Shown piece after piece: positions 16,494-26,368 of a DNA stretch of 64,000 bases. The translations under genes and the position numbers were made by a program. Source of the stretch: Bacteroidota bacterium (GTDB taxonomy: Bacteria; Bacteroidota; Bacteroidia; Bacteroidales; Prolixibacteraceae); assembly GCA_023428545.1 (NCBI GenBank), contig JAEYXH010000016.1:1-64000 (forward strand), read 5' to 3'. The notes under the pieces were generated by a model, which saw only the letters and a program-made list of their open reading frames with translations, was not told where the DNA came from and did no database searches. Each line of letters opens with the position of its first letter. Positions within the stretch are counted from its first letter, which is position 1.

Positions 16494-17969
16494 TTATATC
16501 AACTGCCATTCGAATCCATCTTTGCGGTCCTTAACCTCAATGCCCATCCGTGTAAGTTCGTTCCTGATTCTGTCGGATGTTGCCCAATCTTTGTTGATTT
16601 TGGCTTCCTGCCGAAGTTCGAGTATTAGCCCAATCGCCTGCGACAGGATTTCATTGCTTCGTGATGAAGTATCATTTTCGTTTTTCAATCCGAGAATTTC
16701 AAAGACAACGGTGTGATACAGCGATTTCAAGCTGTCCAGGTCGACTTCATTGATGGAGGCTTTGCCGTCATGAATGGAGTTAATGATTCTCACCCCGTCA
16801 AAAAGGTGGGCAATGAGTATTGGGCTGTTCAGGTCGTCGTTTATTGCATTGTAGCAGTTTTGCGTCAACTCTTCCACATTGACAGAAGATTCTTTTGCGG
16901 TTTTGAGCTTTGGAAGAAGCTCCACTGCTTTCATGAGCCGGTCGAGACCTTTTTCAGCAGCCTGAAGCGCTTCATTCGAGAAATCAACGGTGCTTCGGTA
17001 GTGAGCCTGGAGGATGAAGAAGCGAATTGTCATGGGAGAGTATGGTTGCTGAAGCAATTCATGCTTCCCGGAGAACAATTCGTCAAGTGTGATGAAATTT
17101 CCCAGTGATCGTGCCATTTTCTGGCCGTTAATGGTGATCATGTTGTTGTGCATCCAATAGCGTACCGACTCATGGCCAAGGGCTGCTGTCGACTGGGCAA
17201 TTTCGCATTCGTGGTGAGGAAACTGAAGGTCGAGGCCTCCACCATGGATGTCAAAAGTCTCTCCAAGGTATTTCGTGCTCATGGCCGAACATTCGAGGTG
17301 CCAACCCGGGAATCCATAGCTCCAGATGGATGGCCACTGCATGATATGTTCCGGGCTGGCTTTTTTCCAAAGGGCAAAATCAAATGGATTTTTCTTTTCG
17401 CCCTGACCTTCCAATTGCCGGCTGTTATGTAGTATATCATCCAGATTTCGTCCGGAGAGCTTACCATATTGGTGCTGAAGGTTATATTTTTCAACGTCAA
17501 AATAGACAGATCCATTGCTTTCATAGGCAAAACCTTTTTGCATGATCTGCTCAACCATGATCTGTTGCTCAATGATGTGTCCGCTGGCCCTGGGTTCAAT
17601 GGAAGGGGAAAGCGTATTGAGGTCGGCCATGTTCTTATGGAAGGTATTCATATACTTTTGAACAACCTCCATGGGCTCGAGCTGCTCAATTCGTGCTTTT
17701 TTTGTGATTTTGTCTTCACCGGTTTCCTCCACTTCATCTTCAAGATGGCCAACGTCGGTAATGTTCCTGACGTACCTGACCTTCAGTCCCAGATGCAGCA
17801 GGTAGCGATACAAAAGATCAAAAGTGACGGCCGGTCGGGCATGACCCAGGTGGGCATTGCTGTAAACAGTGGGGCCGCATACATACATTCCTGCTTTTCC
17901 CGGCACAAGAGGTTCAAATTTTTCCTTTTTTCTGGTAAGAGAATTAAATATTTTAAGCTCCTGGTTCAT
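16494..17969 (-). CDS. cysS: Cysteinyl-tRNA synthetase
   Basis: Class I enzyme that charges tRNA-Cys. I start at the ATG at 17969 ([18 protein letters not shown]), giving 491 residues; a longer frame adds a basic stretch that overlaps the lspA 3' end. The HIGH-type motif is in the segment [13 protein letters not shown], preceded by MYVCGPTVY with a zinc-ligand Cys. Other zinc ligands are in [10 protein letters not shown] and [10 protein letters not shown]. The KMSKS loop reads KMARSLGN, a common variant. It is downstream of lspA, separated by a small hairpin. Confidence 0.97.
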   Translation of the reverse strand: MNQELKIFNSLTRKKEKFEPLVPGKAGMYVCGPTVYSNAHLGHARPAVTFDLLYRYLLHLGLKVRYVRNITDVGHLEDEVEETGEDKITKKARIEQLEPMEVVQKYMNTFHKNMADLNTLSPSIEPRASGHIIEQQIMVEQIMQKGFAYESNGSVYFDVEKYNLQHQYGKLSGRNLDDILHNSRQLEGQGEKKNPFDFALWKKASPEHIMQWPSIWSYGFPGWHLECSAMSTKYLGETFDIHGGGLDLQFPHHECEIAQSTAALGHESVRYWMHNNMITINGQKMARSLGNFITLDELFSGKHELLQQPYSPMTIRFFILQAHYRSTVDFSNEALQAAEKGLDRLMKAVELLPKLKTAKESSVNVEELTQNCYNAINDDLNSPILIAHLFDGVRIINSIHDGKASINEVDLDSLKSLYHTVVFEILGLKNENDTSSRSNEILSQAIGLILELRQEAKINKDWATSDRIRNELTRMGIEVKDRKDGFEWQLI

Positions 17970-17980
17970 AATGAAATTTG

Positions 17981-18010
17981 AATAAAACAAGGAGAACATC
18001 AATCTCCTTG
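17981..18010 (-). terminator. Hairpin terminator after lspA
   Basis: A perfect 8-bp stem (17988-17995 with 18003-18010) with a 7-base loop is followed on the minus strand by TTTTATT. It lies just after the lspA stop and before the cysS start. It is short, so some read-through to cysS is likely. Confidence 0.55.
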
Positions 18011-18018
18011 CTGGCAAT

Positions 18019-18735
18019 TCAATTGTTGTCTTCCGTTTTTTCCGGTTGGTTTTCCTGATCCTGCGTTTCGGTCGTGATTTCATCATTCCCGGTTGGGACT
18101 TCAGCAGGCTGAGGCTCTATCTCCGCTGGATGGTCAAACTGGTGCCTGTAAAAAAGCAAAATCATAAAAATGCCAATAGTAATTGACGAATCGGCAATAT
18201 TAAAGACCGGGCGGAAAAAGATGAGTTCCTGGCCACTCCAGAAGGGGAACCAGTCAGGGTAGGTGCCTGTAATTATCGGGAAGTAGAACATATCCACTAC
18301 CTTGCCATGAAGCAATGTGCCATATCCGCCTCCTTCAGGCAGAAAAGCAGCCACTTGCCCGTAACTATGGTCGAAGATGATTCCGTAAAATACACTGTCA
18401 ATGATGTTTCCAAGGGCACCGGTGAAAATTAGCGCAACACTGACGAGAAAACCAAAGGGATGATCTTTTTTTACCTGAACTGCCAGATACCAGCCGATAG
18501 CAGTGACTGCAATGATCCTGAAAATGCTAAGGAACATTTTGCCATATTCCCCTGCAAATTCGAAACCAAAGGCCATTCCGTTGTTTTCAACAAAATGGAT
18601 AATAAACCAATTGCCCAGAATGCGGAATTCATCACCCAGTGCCATATTGGTTTTTATCCAGAATTTCAGAATCTGGTCAACGAGAAGGATTGCAATAATA
18701 ATCAGAAAAATAAGCCTGCCTCTTGAAAGCTTCAT
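18019..18735 (-). CDS. lspA: Lipoprotein signal peptidase II
   Basis: LspA is a membrane aspartic protease that removes the signal peptide from diacylated prolipoproteins. The 238-residue protein has four hydrophobic helices and the conserved motifs [23 protein letters not shown] and [12 protein letters not shown]; the Asp residues in the last two are the catalytic pair. It is longer than typical (about 160-170) because of a periplasmic insertion between the two catalytic motifs and a C-terminal tail of about 40 residues rich in Glu, Gln and Thr. It follows the dksA-like gene on the same strand. Confidence 0.95.
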   Translation of the reverse strand: MKLSRGRLIFLIIIAILLVDQILKFWIKTNMALGDEFRILGNWFIIHFVENNGMAFGFEFAGEYGKMFLSIFRIIAVTAIGWYLAVQVKKDHPFGFLVSVALIFTGALGNIIDSVFYGIIFDHSYGQVAAFLPEGGGYGTLLHGKVVDMFYFPIITGTYPDWFPFWSGQELIFFRPVFNIADSSITIGIFMILLFYRHQFDHPAEIEPQPAEVPTGNDEITTETQDQENQPEKTEDNN

Positions 18736-18845
18736 ATATAAACTTTATGGAATAGGATAATCCTGTTTTTATAAATATTTCCCCAATTTGGGCACACCTT
18801 CCCTTTCAGGTTGATACCTGACGCAGCAGATCAGGGAAATCGTTT

Positions 18846-19223
18846 TTACCTCTGATTATTCTTGGCATCAATACTCAGTGTGGCGTGTGGTACTGCCCTG
18901 AGTCTTTCTTTCGAAATCAATTTGCCTGTTTCGCGGCAGATACCGTATGTTTTGTTTTCAATCCGGATCAGTGCAGCCTGCAGGTGCTGTATAAACTTTA
19001 ATTGTCGCTGTGCCAGTTTACCTGCCTCTTCTTTTGAAAGTGTGGCAGCACCTTCTTCCAGCACTTTAAATGTGGGCGAAGTGTCCATGGTATCATTTCC
19101 GTCACCGTGGGTGATGGAATTTTTATACATTTCGTAATCCTTTTGAGCTTTATCGAGCTTTTTCAGAATGAGGTCCTTAAATTCCTTTAACTCATCATCT
19201 GAATATCTGTTTTTTTCTCCCAT
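18846..19223 (-). CDS. DksA/TraR family protein with degraded zinc finger
   Basis: The 125-residue protein has the DksA plan: an N-terminal coiled coil (DDELKEFKDLILKKLDKAQKDYEMY), an acidic loop (GDGNDTMD, about 40-47) at the likely coiled-coil tip, a second helix, and the C-terminal YGICRETGKLISKERLRAVPHAT. DksA-type proteins enter the RNA polymerase secondary channel. Canonical DksA has four zinc-binding cysteines; here only Cys96 remains, the others being replaced by Thr, Ser and Ala. The same pattern is familiar in Bacteroidetes homologues next to lspA and ileS, so the finger probably folds without zinc. Confidence 0.85.
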   Translation of the reverse strand: MGEKNRYSDDELKEFKDLILKKLDKAQKDYEMYKNSITHGDGNDTMDTSPTFKVLEEGAATLSKEEAGKLAQRQLKFIQHLQAALIRIENKTYGICRETGKLISKERLRAVPHATLSIDAKNNQR

Positions 19224-19315
19224 AATCTTAATGTTTATTTTCAGATAGATCTGTTCAACAATACTGTCTAAATATAATAAAAATTCAAGCCCTGCCTTTG
19301 ATCGTTAACACTTAT

Positions 19316-22300
19316 TCACGATTGCAGTTTGTTCATTTTTTCTACTGATAACAAAGTTTCCAGACCCGTATCGATTTCAACTGTCCGGGCGATATTGGAA
19401 TCCAGATCATCAACCAGTTCCAGCTGAATAGCCAGGGTTTGTGTGCAGATGTAATCCCTGTGAGTCTCCACCGCTTCGTTAATTTCCTTGTTTTTCAAAA
19501 TTTTCAGGACTACCCTGTCGGTAACCTCAAAGCCACTGTCTTTCCTGATATTCTGGATTTTGTTGATAAACTCCCGGGCGATACCTTCCATTTTCAACTC
19601 ATCACTTATATTGATGTCGAGAGCAATGGTAAGGCTGCCTTCAGTGGCTACCAGCCATCCCGGTATATCCTCGGTGATAATCTCCGCATCTTCTGGTGTG
19701 ATGCTGATTAATTGTCCTCCGGCGTTTATCCCAAAAGTGCCTTCACGTTCAAGGGTGCTGATGTCCTGTTGGCTAAACAGGCCGATGGCATTGCTGATTT
19801 CTTTCATTAGCTTGCCATATTTTGGCCCGAGCGTTTTGAAGTTGGGTTTGATTTTTTTATGGATAATGCCGGTAGCATCCGATAAATATTCCACTTCCTT
19901 GACATTCACCTCAGTCAGGATAATATTTTTTACAGCATCAAACTGCTCCCTGAAATGTTCATTCAGAATGGGGACCAGGATTTTTGACAATGGCTGACGA
20001 ACTTTGATTTTCTCCTTCCGGCGAAGGGCCAGGATCATGGACGATGCTTTTTGGGCGATAGCCATCTTTTCTTCCAGCTCAGCATCAATCAACTTTTCGT
20101 CGAATTGCGGGAAATCAGCCAGATGGACACTTTGGTCAGGATCTTTTCCCGTTACCCGATTGAGGTCGCAATAAAGAAGATCGGCATAGAAGGGGGCAAT
20201 GGGTGCCATAAGTTTCGCAACTGTTTCAAGGCAGGTGTAAAGTGTTTGGTAAGCTGAAATTTTATCCTGGTCGTATTCTCCACCCCAATAGCGTTTCCGG
20301 CTGAGACGCACAAACCAGTTGCTGAGGTTTTCATAGACAAACTCGCTGATTGCCCTGCCTGTGCGGGTAGGTTCGTAATTTTCGTATCCATCGGCCACCT
20401 CCCTGATCAGTGAATTCAGGAGGGAAATAATCCATCTGTCAAGTTCCGGCCTGTTTTCTACCGGGACCTGTGGTTCTGCAAATGTGAACTTGTCGACATT
20501 GGCATAAAGGGCAAAGAAGTTGTAGGTATTGTAGAGTGTTCCGAAGAATTTCCTGCGTACCTCGTCAACGCCTGCAATGTCAAATTTCAGGTTGTCCCAG
20601 GGTTGTGAATTGGTGATCATATACCACCTCAGGGGATCGGAGCCATATTCTTCGATGGTTTCGAATGGATCGACTGCGTTCCCCAACCGTTTTGACATCT
20701 TGTTGCCATTTTTGTCGAGCACCAGGCCGTTGGAAATGATATTCCTGAATGATACTGATTCGTCGACCATGGTGGCGATGGCGTGAAGGGTAAAGAACCA
20801 GCCACGGGTTTGGTCAACACCTTCAGCGATGAAATCGGCCGGGAATGGCAGATTTTCAGCCCTCTCGAACGGATAATGCCACTGCGCATAAGGCATGGCA
20901 CCCGAATCGAACCACACATCAATCAGGTCGGGCTCGCGAAACATTTTCCGTCCCGATGGAGACACAAGAACAATGTGATCAACGTACGGTTTATGGAGGT
21001 CAATTTTTTCATAATTATCGGCTGTGTTGACACCAGGCTCAAATCCTTCGTATGGATTTTTATCCATAAAGCCAGCCTTCACTGAAGCATCAATTTCAAG
21101 CATCAGTTCTTCGGTTGATCCAATGCATTTTTCTTCTGAGCCATCCTCGGTTCTCCAGATTGGCAGAGGTGTTCCCCAGAATCTTGAGCGGCTCAGGTTC
21201 CAGTCGACAAGGTTTTCGAGCCAGTTTCCAAAGCGGCCCGAACCGGTTGACTTCGGTTTCCAGTTGATGGTATTGTTCAACTCGATCATCTTGTCCTTAA
21301 CCGCGGTGGTCCTGATAAACCATGAATCGAGCGGATAATAAAGCACAGGTTTGTCGGTACGCCAGCAATGGGGATAGCTGTGAATATATTTCTCAATTTT
21401 GAAGGCTTTGTTTTCCTGCTTAAGCATAACGGCGATATCGACGTCAGTGCTGTCATCGCGGGTATTCCCTTCGTCGTATTCGTTTTTCACGAATTTGCCG
21501 GCGAATGAGGAATAGGTGGCAAGGTTCACGAAATTGGCAACAAAGTCCTCGTCAATCTGGTCAATTAAGAAGAATCGTCCCTTTTTATCGACCAATGGCT
21601 GCGATTTGCCGTCCTTATCGGTTATAATGAGAGGAGCGATGCCATGTTGTTTGGCTACCCGGTCGTCATCGGCCCCAAAAGTTGGGGCAATGTGTACGAT
21701 TCCGGTACCATCCTCAGTAGTCACAAAGTCACCGGTAATCACCCTGAAGGCTTCACCTTTTGGTTTCACCCAGTTGATAAGCTGCTCATAATGTACCCCG
21801 GCAAGTTCGCTTCCTTTATATTCATTCAGAACCTCGAATGGTATTTTTTTATCTCCGGCGACATAGGAGTCCATGCTAAGTCCGGCATTTTTCGGATCAA
21901 AAAATGTATTCAGCAGATCTTTTGCCAAAATCAGTGTGACAGGGACTCCTGAATAAGGATTGAATGTCTTTACCCTGGCATATGTGATGGCAGGACCAAC
22001 ACACAAGGCGGTATTGGAGGGTAACGTCCAGGGGGTTGTTGTCCAAGCCATAAAATGGACATCGGTATCCACGTCATCAAATAGAAACGCTGATTTTTCG
22101 TTTCGGATGGCTTTGAACTGGGCAACAATGGTTGTATCCTTTACGTCACGATAGCAACCAGGCTGGTTGAGTTCGTGTGAGCTTAACCCTGTTCCGGCAG
22201 CTGGCGAGTATGGCTGGATAGTATAGCCCTTGTATATAAGGCCTTTGCTGTATATTTTTTTCAGGAGCCACCATATGGTTTCGATATATCGGCTGTCATA

Positions 22301-22756
22301 GGTTATATAAGGGTCGTCCATATTCACCCAGTAACCCATCTGACGGGTTAACTCTTCCCACTCCCGGGTATATTTCATGACCTCAACCCGGCAGGCCTTG
22401 TTATAATCTTCAACGGAAATTTTGTTTCCGATGTCCTCTTTTGAAATATTCAGTGTTTTTTCGACACCCAACTCAATGGGCAGGCCATGTGTATCCCAGC
22501 CTGCTTTCCGGTATACCCTGTAGCCCTTCATGGTTTTGTAACGGCAGAAGAGGTCTTTTATGGTACGTGCCATCACATGATGGATTCCCGGCATTCCATT
22601 GGCAGAAGGAGGTCCTTCGTAAAATATGAAGGTGGAATGTCCTTCGCGGGTATATATACTTTTATGGAAAGTGTCATCATCTTCCCATCTTTTCCTTATT
22701 TCCTTATTGATCTGGGAAAGGTTAAGCTGCTTGTATTCCTGAAATTTACCAGACAT
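19316..22756 (-). CDS. ileS: Isoleucyl-tRNA synthetase
   Basis: Class I enzyme that charges tRNA-Ile and edits Val-tRNA-Ile. I start at ATG 22756 (MSGKFQEYKQLNLSQIN), giving 1146 residues; the longer frame begins inside a promoter box. The HIGH-type motif is in the segment GMPGIHHVMARTIKD, the editing domain includes WTTTPWTLPSNTALCVGP, and the KMSKS loop is NKMSKRLGN. The length and sequence style fit the long eukaryote-like IleS clade, which is often resistant to mupirocin; this is family knowledge, not shown here. It is the first gene of an ileS-dksA-lspA run. Confidence 0.97.
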   Translation of the reverse strand: MSGKFQEYKQLNLSQINKEIRKRWEDDDTFHKSIYTREGHSTFIFYEGPPSANGMPGIHHVMARTIKDLFCRYKTMKGYRVYRKAGWDTHGLPIELGVEKTLNISKEDIGNKISVEDYNKACRVEVMKYTREWEELTRQMGYWVNMDDPYITYDSRYIETIWWLLKKIYSKGLIYKGYTIQPYSPAAGTGLSSHELNQPGCYRDVKDTTIVAQFKAIRNEKSAFLFDDVDTDVHFMAWTTTPWTLPSNTALCVGPAITYARVKTFNPYSGVPVTLILAKDLLNTFFDPKNAGLSMDSYVAGDKKIPFEVLNEYKGSELAGVHYEQLINWVKPKGEAFRVITGDFVTTEDGTGIVHIAPTFGADDDRVAKQHGIAPLIITDKDGKSQPLVDKKGRFFLIDQIDEDFVANFVNLATYSSFAGKFVKNEYDEGNTRDDSTDVDIAVMLKQENKAFKIEKYIHSYPHCWRTDKPVLYYPLDSWFIRTTAVKDKMIELNNTINWKPKSTGSGRFGNWLENLVDWNLSRSRFWGTPLPIWRTEDGSEEKCIGSTEELMLEIDASVKAGFMDKNPYEGFEPGVNTADNYEKIDLHKPYVDHIVLVSPSGRKMFREPDLIDVWFDSGAMPYAQWHYPFERAENLPFPADFIAEGVDQTRGWFFTLHAIATMVDESVSFRNIISNGLVLDKNGNKMSKRLGNAVDPFETIEEYGSDPLRWYMITNSQPWDNLKFDIAGVDEVRRKFFGTLYNTYNFFALYANVDKFTFAEPQVPVENRPELDRWIISLLNSLIREVADGYENYEPTRTGRAISEFVYENLSNWFVRLSRKRYWGGEYDQDKISAYQTLYTCLETVAKLMAPIAPFYADLLYCDLNRVTGKDPDQSVHLADFPQFDEKLIDAELEEKMAIAQKASSMILALRRKEKIKVRQPLSKILVPILNEHFREQFDAVKNIILTEVNVKEVEYLSDATGIIHKKIKPNFKTLGPKYGKLMKEISNAIGLFSQQDISTLEREGTFGINAGGQLISITPEDAEIITEDIPGWLVATEGSLTIALDINISDELKMEGIAREFINKIQNIRKDSGFEVTDRVVLKILKNKEINEAVETHRDYICTQTLAIQLELVDDLDSNIARTVEIDTGLETLLSVEKMNKLQS

Positions 22757-22795
22757 CGTTGATGGTTTATTTTTACCTGATTTTTGAAAAATGCA

Positions 22796-22803
22796 CAAAT
22801 ATA
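22796..22803 (-). promoter_or_regulatory. -7 box of ileS promoter
   Basis: On the minus strand the sequence reads TATATTTG, 40 bases before the ileS ATG. No clear TTTG element is present at the expected distance upstream. Confidence 0.55.
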
Positions 22804-23055
22804 GAAATTTTACATCGATGATACCGGAATTTTCTGATTATGACATCGATCGGTGTGATAACTTATCACATTATGAAGGCTTTTCCCTTTATTTTTTGGT
22901 ATCACTTTCGATTCTGTAAAGAACCTGCCCAGGTCGCTTTCCGGTAACTTGAGTGAACGGAAAGCTTCCGGTTTGTTAAAAGATCGATTAAAACCGGGAA
23001 GTTTCATGCATGTCAGGAAAGTGCAGCAGTATTTTATCGTACAAAAATTTTATTG

Positions 23056-23613
23056 TCAGAAACCGGGAGGATTTAACATGAACATATGTTCCAGGTTGTC
23101 GTCCAGTATATTCAAGGCTCGCATGGTTTTTTTCTTCTTTGTAAAGGCCATACCCTGTTTTTTTAATGTCATGGATTCAAGTGTAAGGTGTTGGTTTGAG
23201 CCAGGTGAAGCCATATTCGTGAACCAAATGTCAGTGACCCTGACCCGGTAAGAGTTATTTTCTTTAATCACCTCAAAATTGGCATTCACCGGAAACCTCA
23301 GGAATTTTGGGATTTTGCGATTTTTGAATCCAGCAGAAGTCCAGTCGAGTTGATAACGAATCATTACCCCCTTCATTCCTGTATCATATATGTCTTTTAC
23401 CTGCATTCCGGCCGATGGATCGTTAAAAGATTTGAGCCTTTTTTCAAGGGCAGGCATGGATGCCGGGTAGTTATAAGCTTTATCAAAGTGAACTTTTCCG
23501 TTTTGCAGCCTGAAATTGCCTGCATTCAGGTCGTTCAGACGATATGCTCCCTGTGCAAAAATGGAAATTGAGGCAAACAGCGCCAGAAGAATCAAAGTAA
23601 TCCGTGATTTCAT
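23056..23613 (-). CDS. Secreted protein of unknown function
   Basis: I do not recognise this 185-residue protein. It has a clear signal peptide (residues 1-20, ending SIFAQ). The mature part contains several beta-rich stretches: YRLNDLNAGNFRLQNGKVHF, PKFLRFPVNANFEVIKENN and YRVRVTDIWFTN. There is a short basic run KKKK near the C-terminus. It has no cysteine in the mature part and no lipobox, so it is probably periplasmic. It stands alone between ileS and a divergent operon of secreted proteins at 23984-28303; a functional link is only suggested by position. Confidence 0.6.
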   Translation of the reverse strand: MKSRITLILLALFASISIFAQGAYRLNDLNAGNFRLQNGKVHFDKAYNYPASMPALEKRLKSFNDPSAGMQVKDIYDTGMKGVMIRYQLDWTSAGFKNRKIPKFLRFPVNANFEVIKENNSYRVRVTDIWFTNMASPGSNQHLTLESMTLKKQGMAFTKKKKTMRALNILDDNLEHMFMLNPPGF

Positions 23614-23983
23614 AATATGGTTTTTGGTTTTTCGAATTCTATATTAGATAATTCTAATATATTTTCTTTTGTTAACTCAAGGATCTTTCTTGAATAAAGT
23701 GATACTTCGGTGAGTTTAGAGGTACTTGCTATTATATTCAAAATTATTAAAAATTCTCCACATGTTTCAGTATTTCTGCAAACAAGATTTTGTAATAATA
23801 AATTACTTGATCTGAATTAAGTATCAGATAAACAGCTGGATAGTGAAGTTAGTTGGCCAAGTTCGTATCCAAAATGTTTCACCAAATCGTAAATTTATCA
23901 TATGGTGGATAATTTTTTGATGCATTAATATATAAGTGTTCGAATATTTCTAACTTTCAGCATAAAACCATTAACCAATCAAG
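23614..23983. other. AT-rich divergent intergenic region
   Basis: This 370-base gap separates two divergent secreted-protein genes. It holds no convincing gene. A perfect 8-bp inverted repeat with a 4-base spacer (ATATTAGA/TCTAATAT, 23641-23660) lies 28 bases upstream of the minus-strand gene. A minus-strand TAATTTTG at 23746-23739 could be a -7 box for that gene. No good -7 box was found for the plus-strand operon. Confidence 0.4.
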
Positions 23984-25699
23984 ATGAAAAAGTATTTTTT
24001 TCGTAATCTAACCCTGATTGCGTTTACCCTCATGTCATCTTATTTCCTGAACGCACAGGTCCGTCAACAAGTCTCCACCAATTATGATAGAAACTCATTA
24101 TCCGTGCTGATGCTGGATGCTGGAGATCCTTATTCTGTCCAACTGGGCAAGTTGATGGATTCGTTGCAGGTACCCGAGAAGTATTTTGATAATTCCCTGA
24201 AAATAAGTACTGTCCCAATCCAGATTGATCGGGCGAAAATTGCTGAAACTGACAATTACAGAAAACTAGTACCACAAGAGCAGGTTTTGGATGCACTTAA
24301 ACAGTCCAGGATTGCAAATCTGGCATTGGCCAGATGGTTCGACAGGGAAGACGATGGAAGTTTTGGTGTTAAAACGCTGGCTGAACGGGGGGTTTACAAT
24401 GCCACTGACAATGATATGTTGGTAGCTTCAGCCAGCAAGCGGGGAACTGCCGGATTGATGGATATGGGTATGGGGCTTGTCGATAAGTCGTATTTCATCG
24501 TTCTTGATTTTGCCGAGGTGCTGAGCATGAACGAATTATATGAAAGAGACTCCATACCTGCCGATCAGCGCACCATGAACGGGTTTCAGGGGAAGATCAA
24601 CAGCTATGTATATAAACTGGATTTTTCAGAACCTGTCGCTGCCCCCTTCTTCCAGGACCTCTGGATATCGGGTGAAAGCGATAGCAAGGAATCCAAAAAG
24701 GCACTTTTTGACCAGACTGATTTTCCTCTGGTGCATATCAATACCTTCTCCGAAGCTGTTTCTTCAACCCAGTTGAATCCTGGTCAGAAGGGAGCCCCTG
24801 CCGTCCAGCGGAGCGCAGCGGAAATGCTTGAATCCCTGATGAGCATGGCGTATGAGAACTCTCTCCTTAAGCTTGAAAATACCAACGATGAATTCCGTGT
24901 AAAAGGCATGGTGCATGATGTCAATCCCATTGCTGTAAAAATCGGCCGCAAGGAAGGATTAAAATTTGACCAGCGATATTTTGTGTATGAGAACAGGCAG
25001 GACCGAAAAGGCAATGTCTATTCAAAAAGGAAAGGGGTGATACGGTCGATGAGTGTATCCGACAACAGATCGCTTGCCGATGGTGAAAGTGAACCTTCCC
25101 TATTCTATCAGGTGGCTGGAGGCCGAATTGACAATTTGGGGATGTTTGTCGAGCAGAAGAATGCATCCGGGATTAACCTTTTTGCCGGATATACTGAAGG
25201 TGGACTCAGTGGTGGCGGATTGCGGCTTGAAATACTTCTGTCGCCCTTTTTATATGAAGGATTTGCCAAAAGCGGACCAGCAAAGGGCATGACCGGGTGG
25301 AAGATTTACCTGGAAGGTGCTTATGGAAATCAGGAATTTATGTATGACGAAGGTCTGGCAAAATTTGGTTTCTACAGGGGTAGCCTTGGCCTTAGCAAGG
25401 AGATTTACCTGACCCGGAATGTGTTTCTTGATCCCTTTCTGGGGTATGGAATGGAAGGTGGAACACCTTCCGAAAATACTGACAAAAGTTATGATAGCCA
25501 GTTTATTGAGATTGGATCCCGCCTTGGTATCAACATTACCCATAATGTGCAGCTAATGCCTGCCATTAATCTTTATACCATCGTAAAAAGTGAGTATCTT
25601 GAGACTAAAGAGAGTGAACCTGTAAAAATTACATACTCTGAGCAATTTGAAGGACGGGGTGGTGCCGGCATCAGCATGGGACTCAGATTTATGTTTTAA
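23984..25699 (+). CDS. Secreted multi-domain protein with C-terminal beta-barrel (operon gene 1)
   Basis: I do not recognise a named family. The 571 residues read as four parts: a signal peptide (1-24, ending LNAQ); an alpha/beta domain (about 35-265) opening LSVLMLDAGDP and containing LARWFDREDDG and the motif AERGVYNATDND near 133-144; a region around 305-390 (KGMVHDVNPIAVKIGRKEG, FVYENRQD) resembling the SH3-like C-terminal domain of FlgT; and a C-terminal part (about 395-571) of alternating strands ending GLRFMF, with the terminal Phe typical of outer-membrane beta-barrels. It is the first gene of a four-gene operon of exported proteins and is probably its outer-membrane part. Domain likenesses are by eye only. 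Confidence 0.6.
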   Translation: MKKYFFRNLTLIAFTLMSSYFLNAQVRQQVSTNYDRNSLSVLMLDAGDPYSVQLGKLMDSLQVPEKYFDNSLKISTVPIQIDRAKIAETDNYRKLVPQEQVLDALKQSRIANLALARWFDREDDGSFGVKTLAERGVYNATDNDMLVASASKRGTAGLMDMGMGLVDKSYFIVLDFAEVLSMNELYERDSIPADQRTMNGFQGKINSYVYKLDFSEPVAAPFFQDLWISGESDSKESKKALFDQTDFPLVHINTFSEAVSSTQLNPGQKGAPAVQRSAAEMLESLMSMAYENSLLKLENTNDEFRVKGMVHDVNPIAVKIGRKEGLKFDQRYFVYENRQDRKGNVYSKRKGVIRSMSVSDNRSLADGESEPSLFYQVAGGRIDNLGMFVEQKNASGINLFAGYTEGGLSGGGLRLEILLSPFLYEGFAKSGPAKGMTGWKIYLEGAYGNQEFMYDEGLAKFGFYRGSLGLSKEIYLTRNVFLDPFLGYGMEGGTPSENTDKSYDSQFIEIGSRLGINITHNVQLMPAINLYTIVKSEYLETKESEPVKITYSEQFEGRGGAGISMGLRFMF

Positions 25700-25735
25700 A
25701 CATACTTTTTAAAGACAGACCTAAAAATTATAAAT

Positions 25736-26242
25736 ATGAAGAAGTGGACGATAATTTGGATCATTCTCCTGGGTTTTTCCTTTACAGTGGATGGCCAGTC
25801 GAGAAGTGAAAGACGTGCAGCTGGATATGTAATCGATAATTATGAGGTTACCTGCATGGGAACAGGAATGGACGGAACCCAGCTGATCAAAGTATGGGGT
25901 TTTGGCAAAAAACCCGAGGATGCCATACACCAGGCAAGGAAGAATGCGGTTCATGCGGTAATTTTCAAAGGAATATTGGGCGGCCAACCGGGATGCATGC
26001 AGCGTCCGTTGGTGAATAAACCGGGAGCCGAAGTGCAACATGCCGATTATTTTAATAATTTTTTCAGTAACGGAGGAAGCTACCTGAGGTTTGTTTCCCA
26101 GGCAGGCGACGGCTCGGTTGATCGGATCAAGATCGATAAACGCACCTTCAAGGTTGGGGTGGTTGTTTCGGTCATGCACGCCCAACTCAGGCGTGAACTG
26201 GAAGCGGCAGGAATTATACCCAAGCTTGGACAAGGGTTCTGA
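25736..26242 (+). CDS. Small secreted protein, LPP20/FlgT-N-like (operon gene 2)
   Basis: A 168-residue exported protein with a signal peptide (1-20, ending VDGQ). The mature core has a strand segment YEVTCMGTGMDGTQLIKVWG followed by KPEDAIHQARKNAVHAVIFKGI. A glycine-containing strand followed by an Ala-rich helix of the form AxxxARxxAxxA is seen in LPP20, FlgT-N and related envelope domains. The second half contains FNNFFSNGGSYLRFV and ends RRELEAAGIIPKLGQGF. It follows gene 1 by 36 bases. I cannot assign a function; the likeness is a reading of the pattern, not a search result. Confidence 0.6.
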   Translation: MKKWTIIWIILLGFSFTVDGQSRSERRAAGYVIDNYEVTCMGTGMDGTQLIKVWGFGKKPEDAIHQARKNAVHAVIFKGILGGQPGCMQRPLVNKPGAEVQHADYFNNFFSNGGSYLRFVSQAGDGSVDRIKIDKRTFKVGVVVSVMHAQLRRELEAAGIIPKLGQGF

Positions 26243-26368
26243 TCTATGGGATAAAGAAACCAATGACCGGAAGTCAGATGACTGTCACCAAAAGGTGTAC
26301 CTGGTCATGCAGACTTATGCAGCAGTCCAAAACTGATACTTGAAATTTACCGAATTAATATTTGAAAT

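Noticed and set aside
25721..26263. 180-codon minus-strand open frame
   Set aside because: It mirrors operon gene 2, which has a signal peptide and good spacing to its neighbours on the plus strand.
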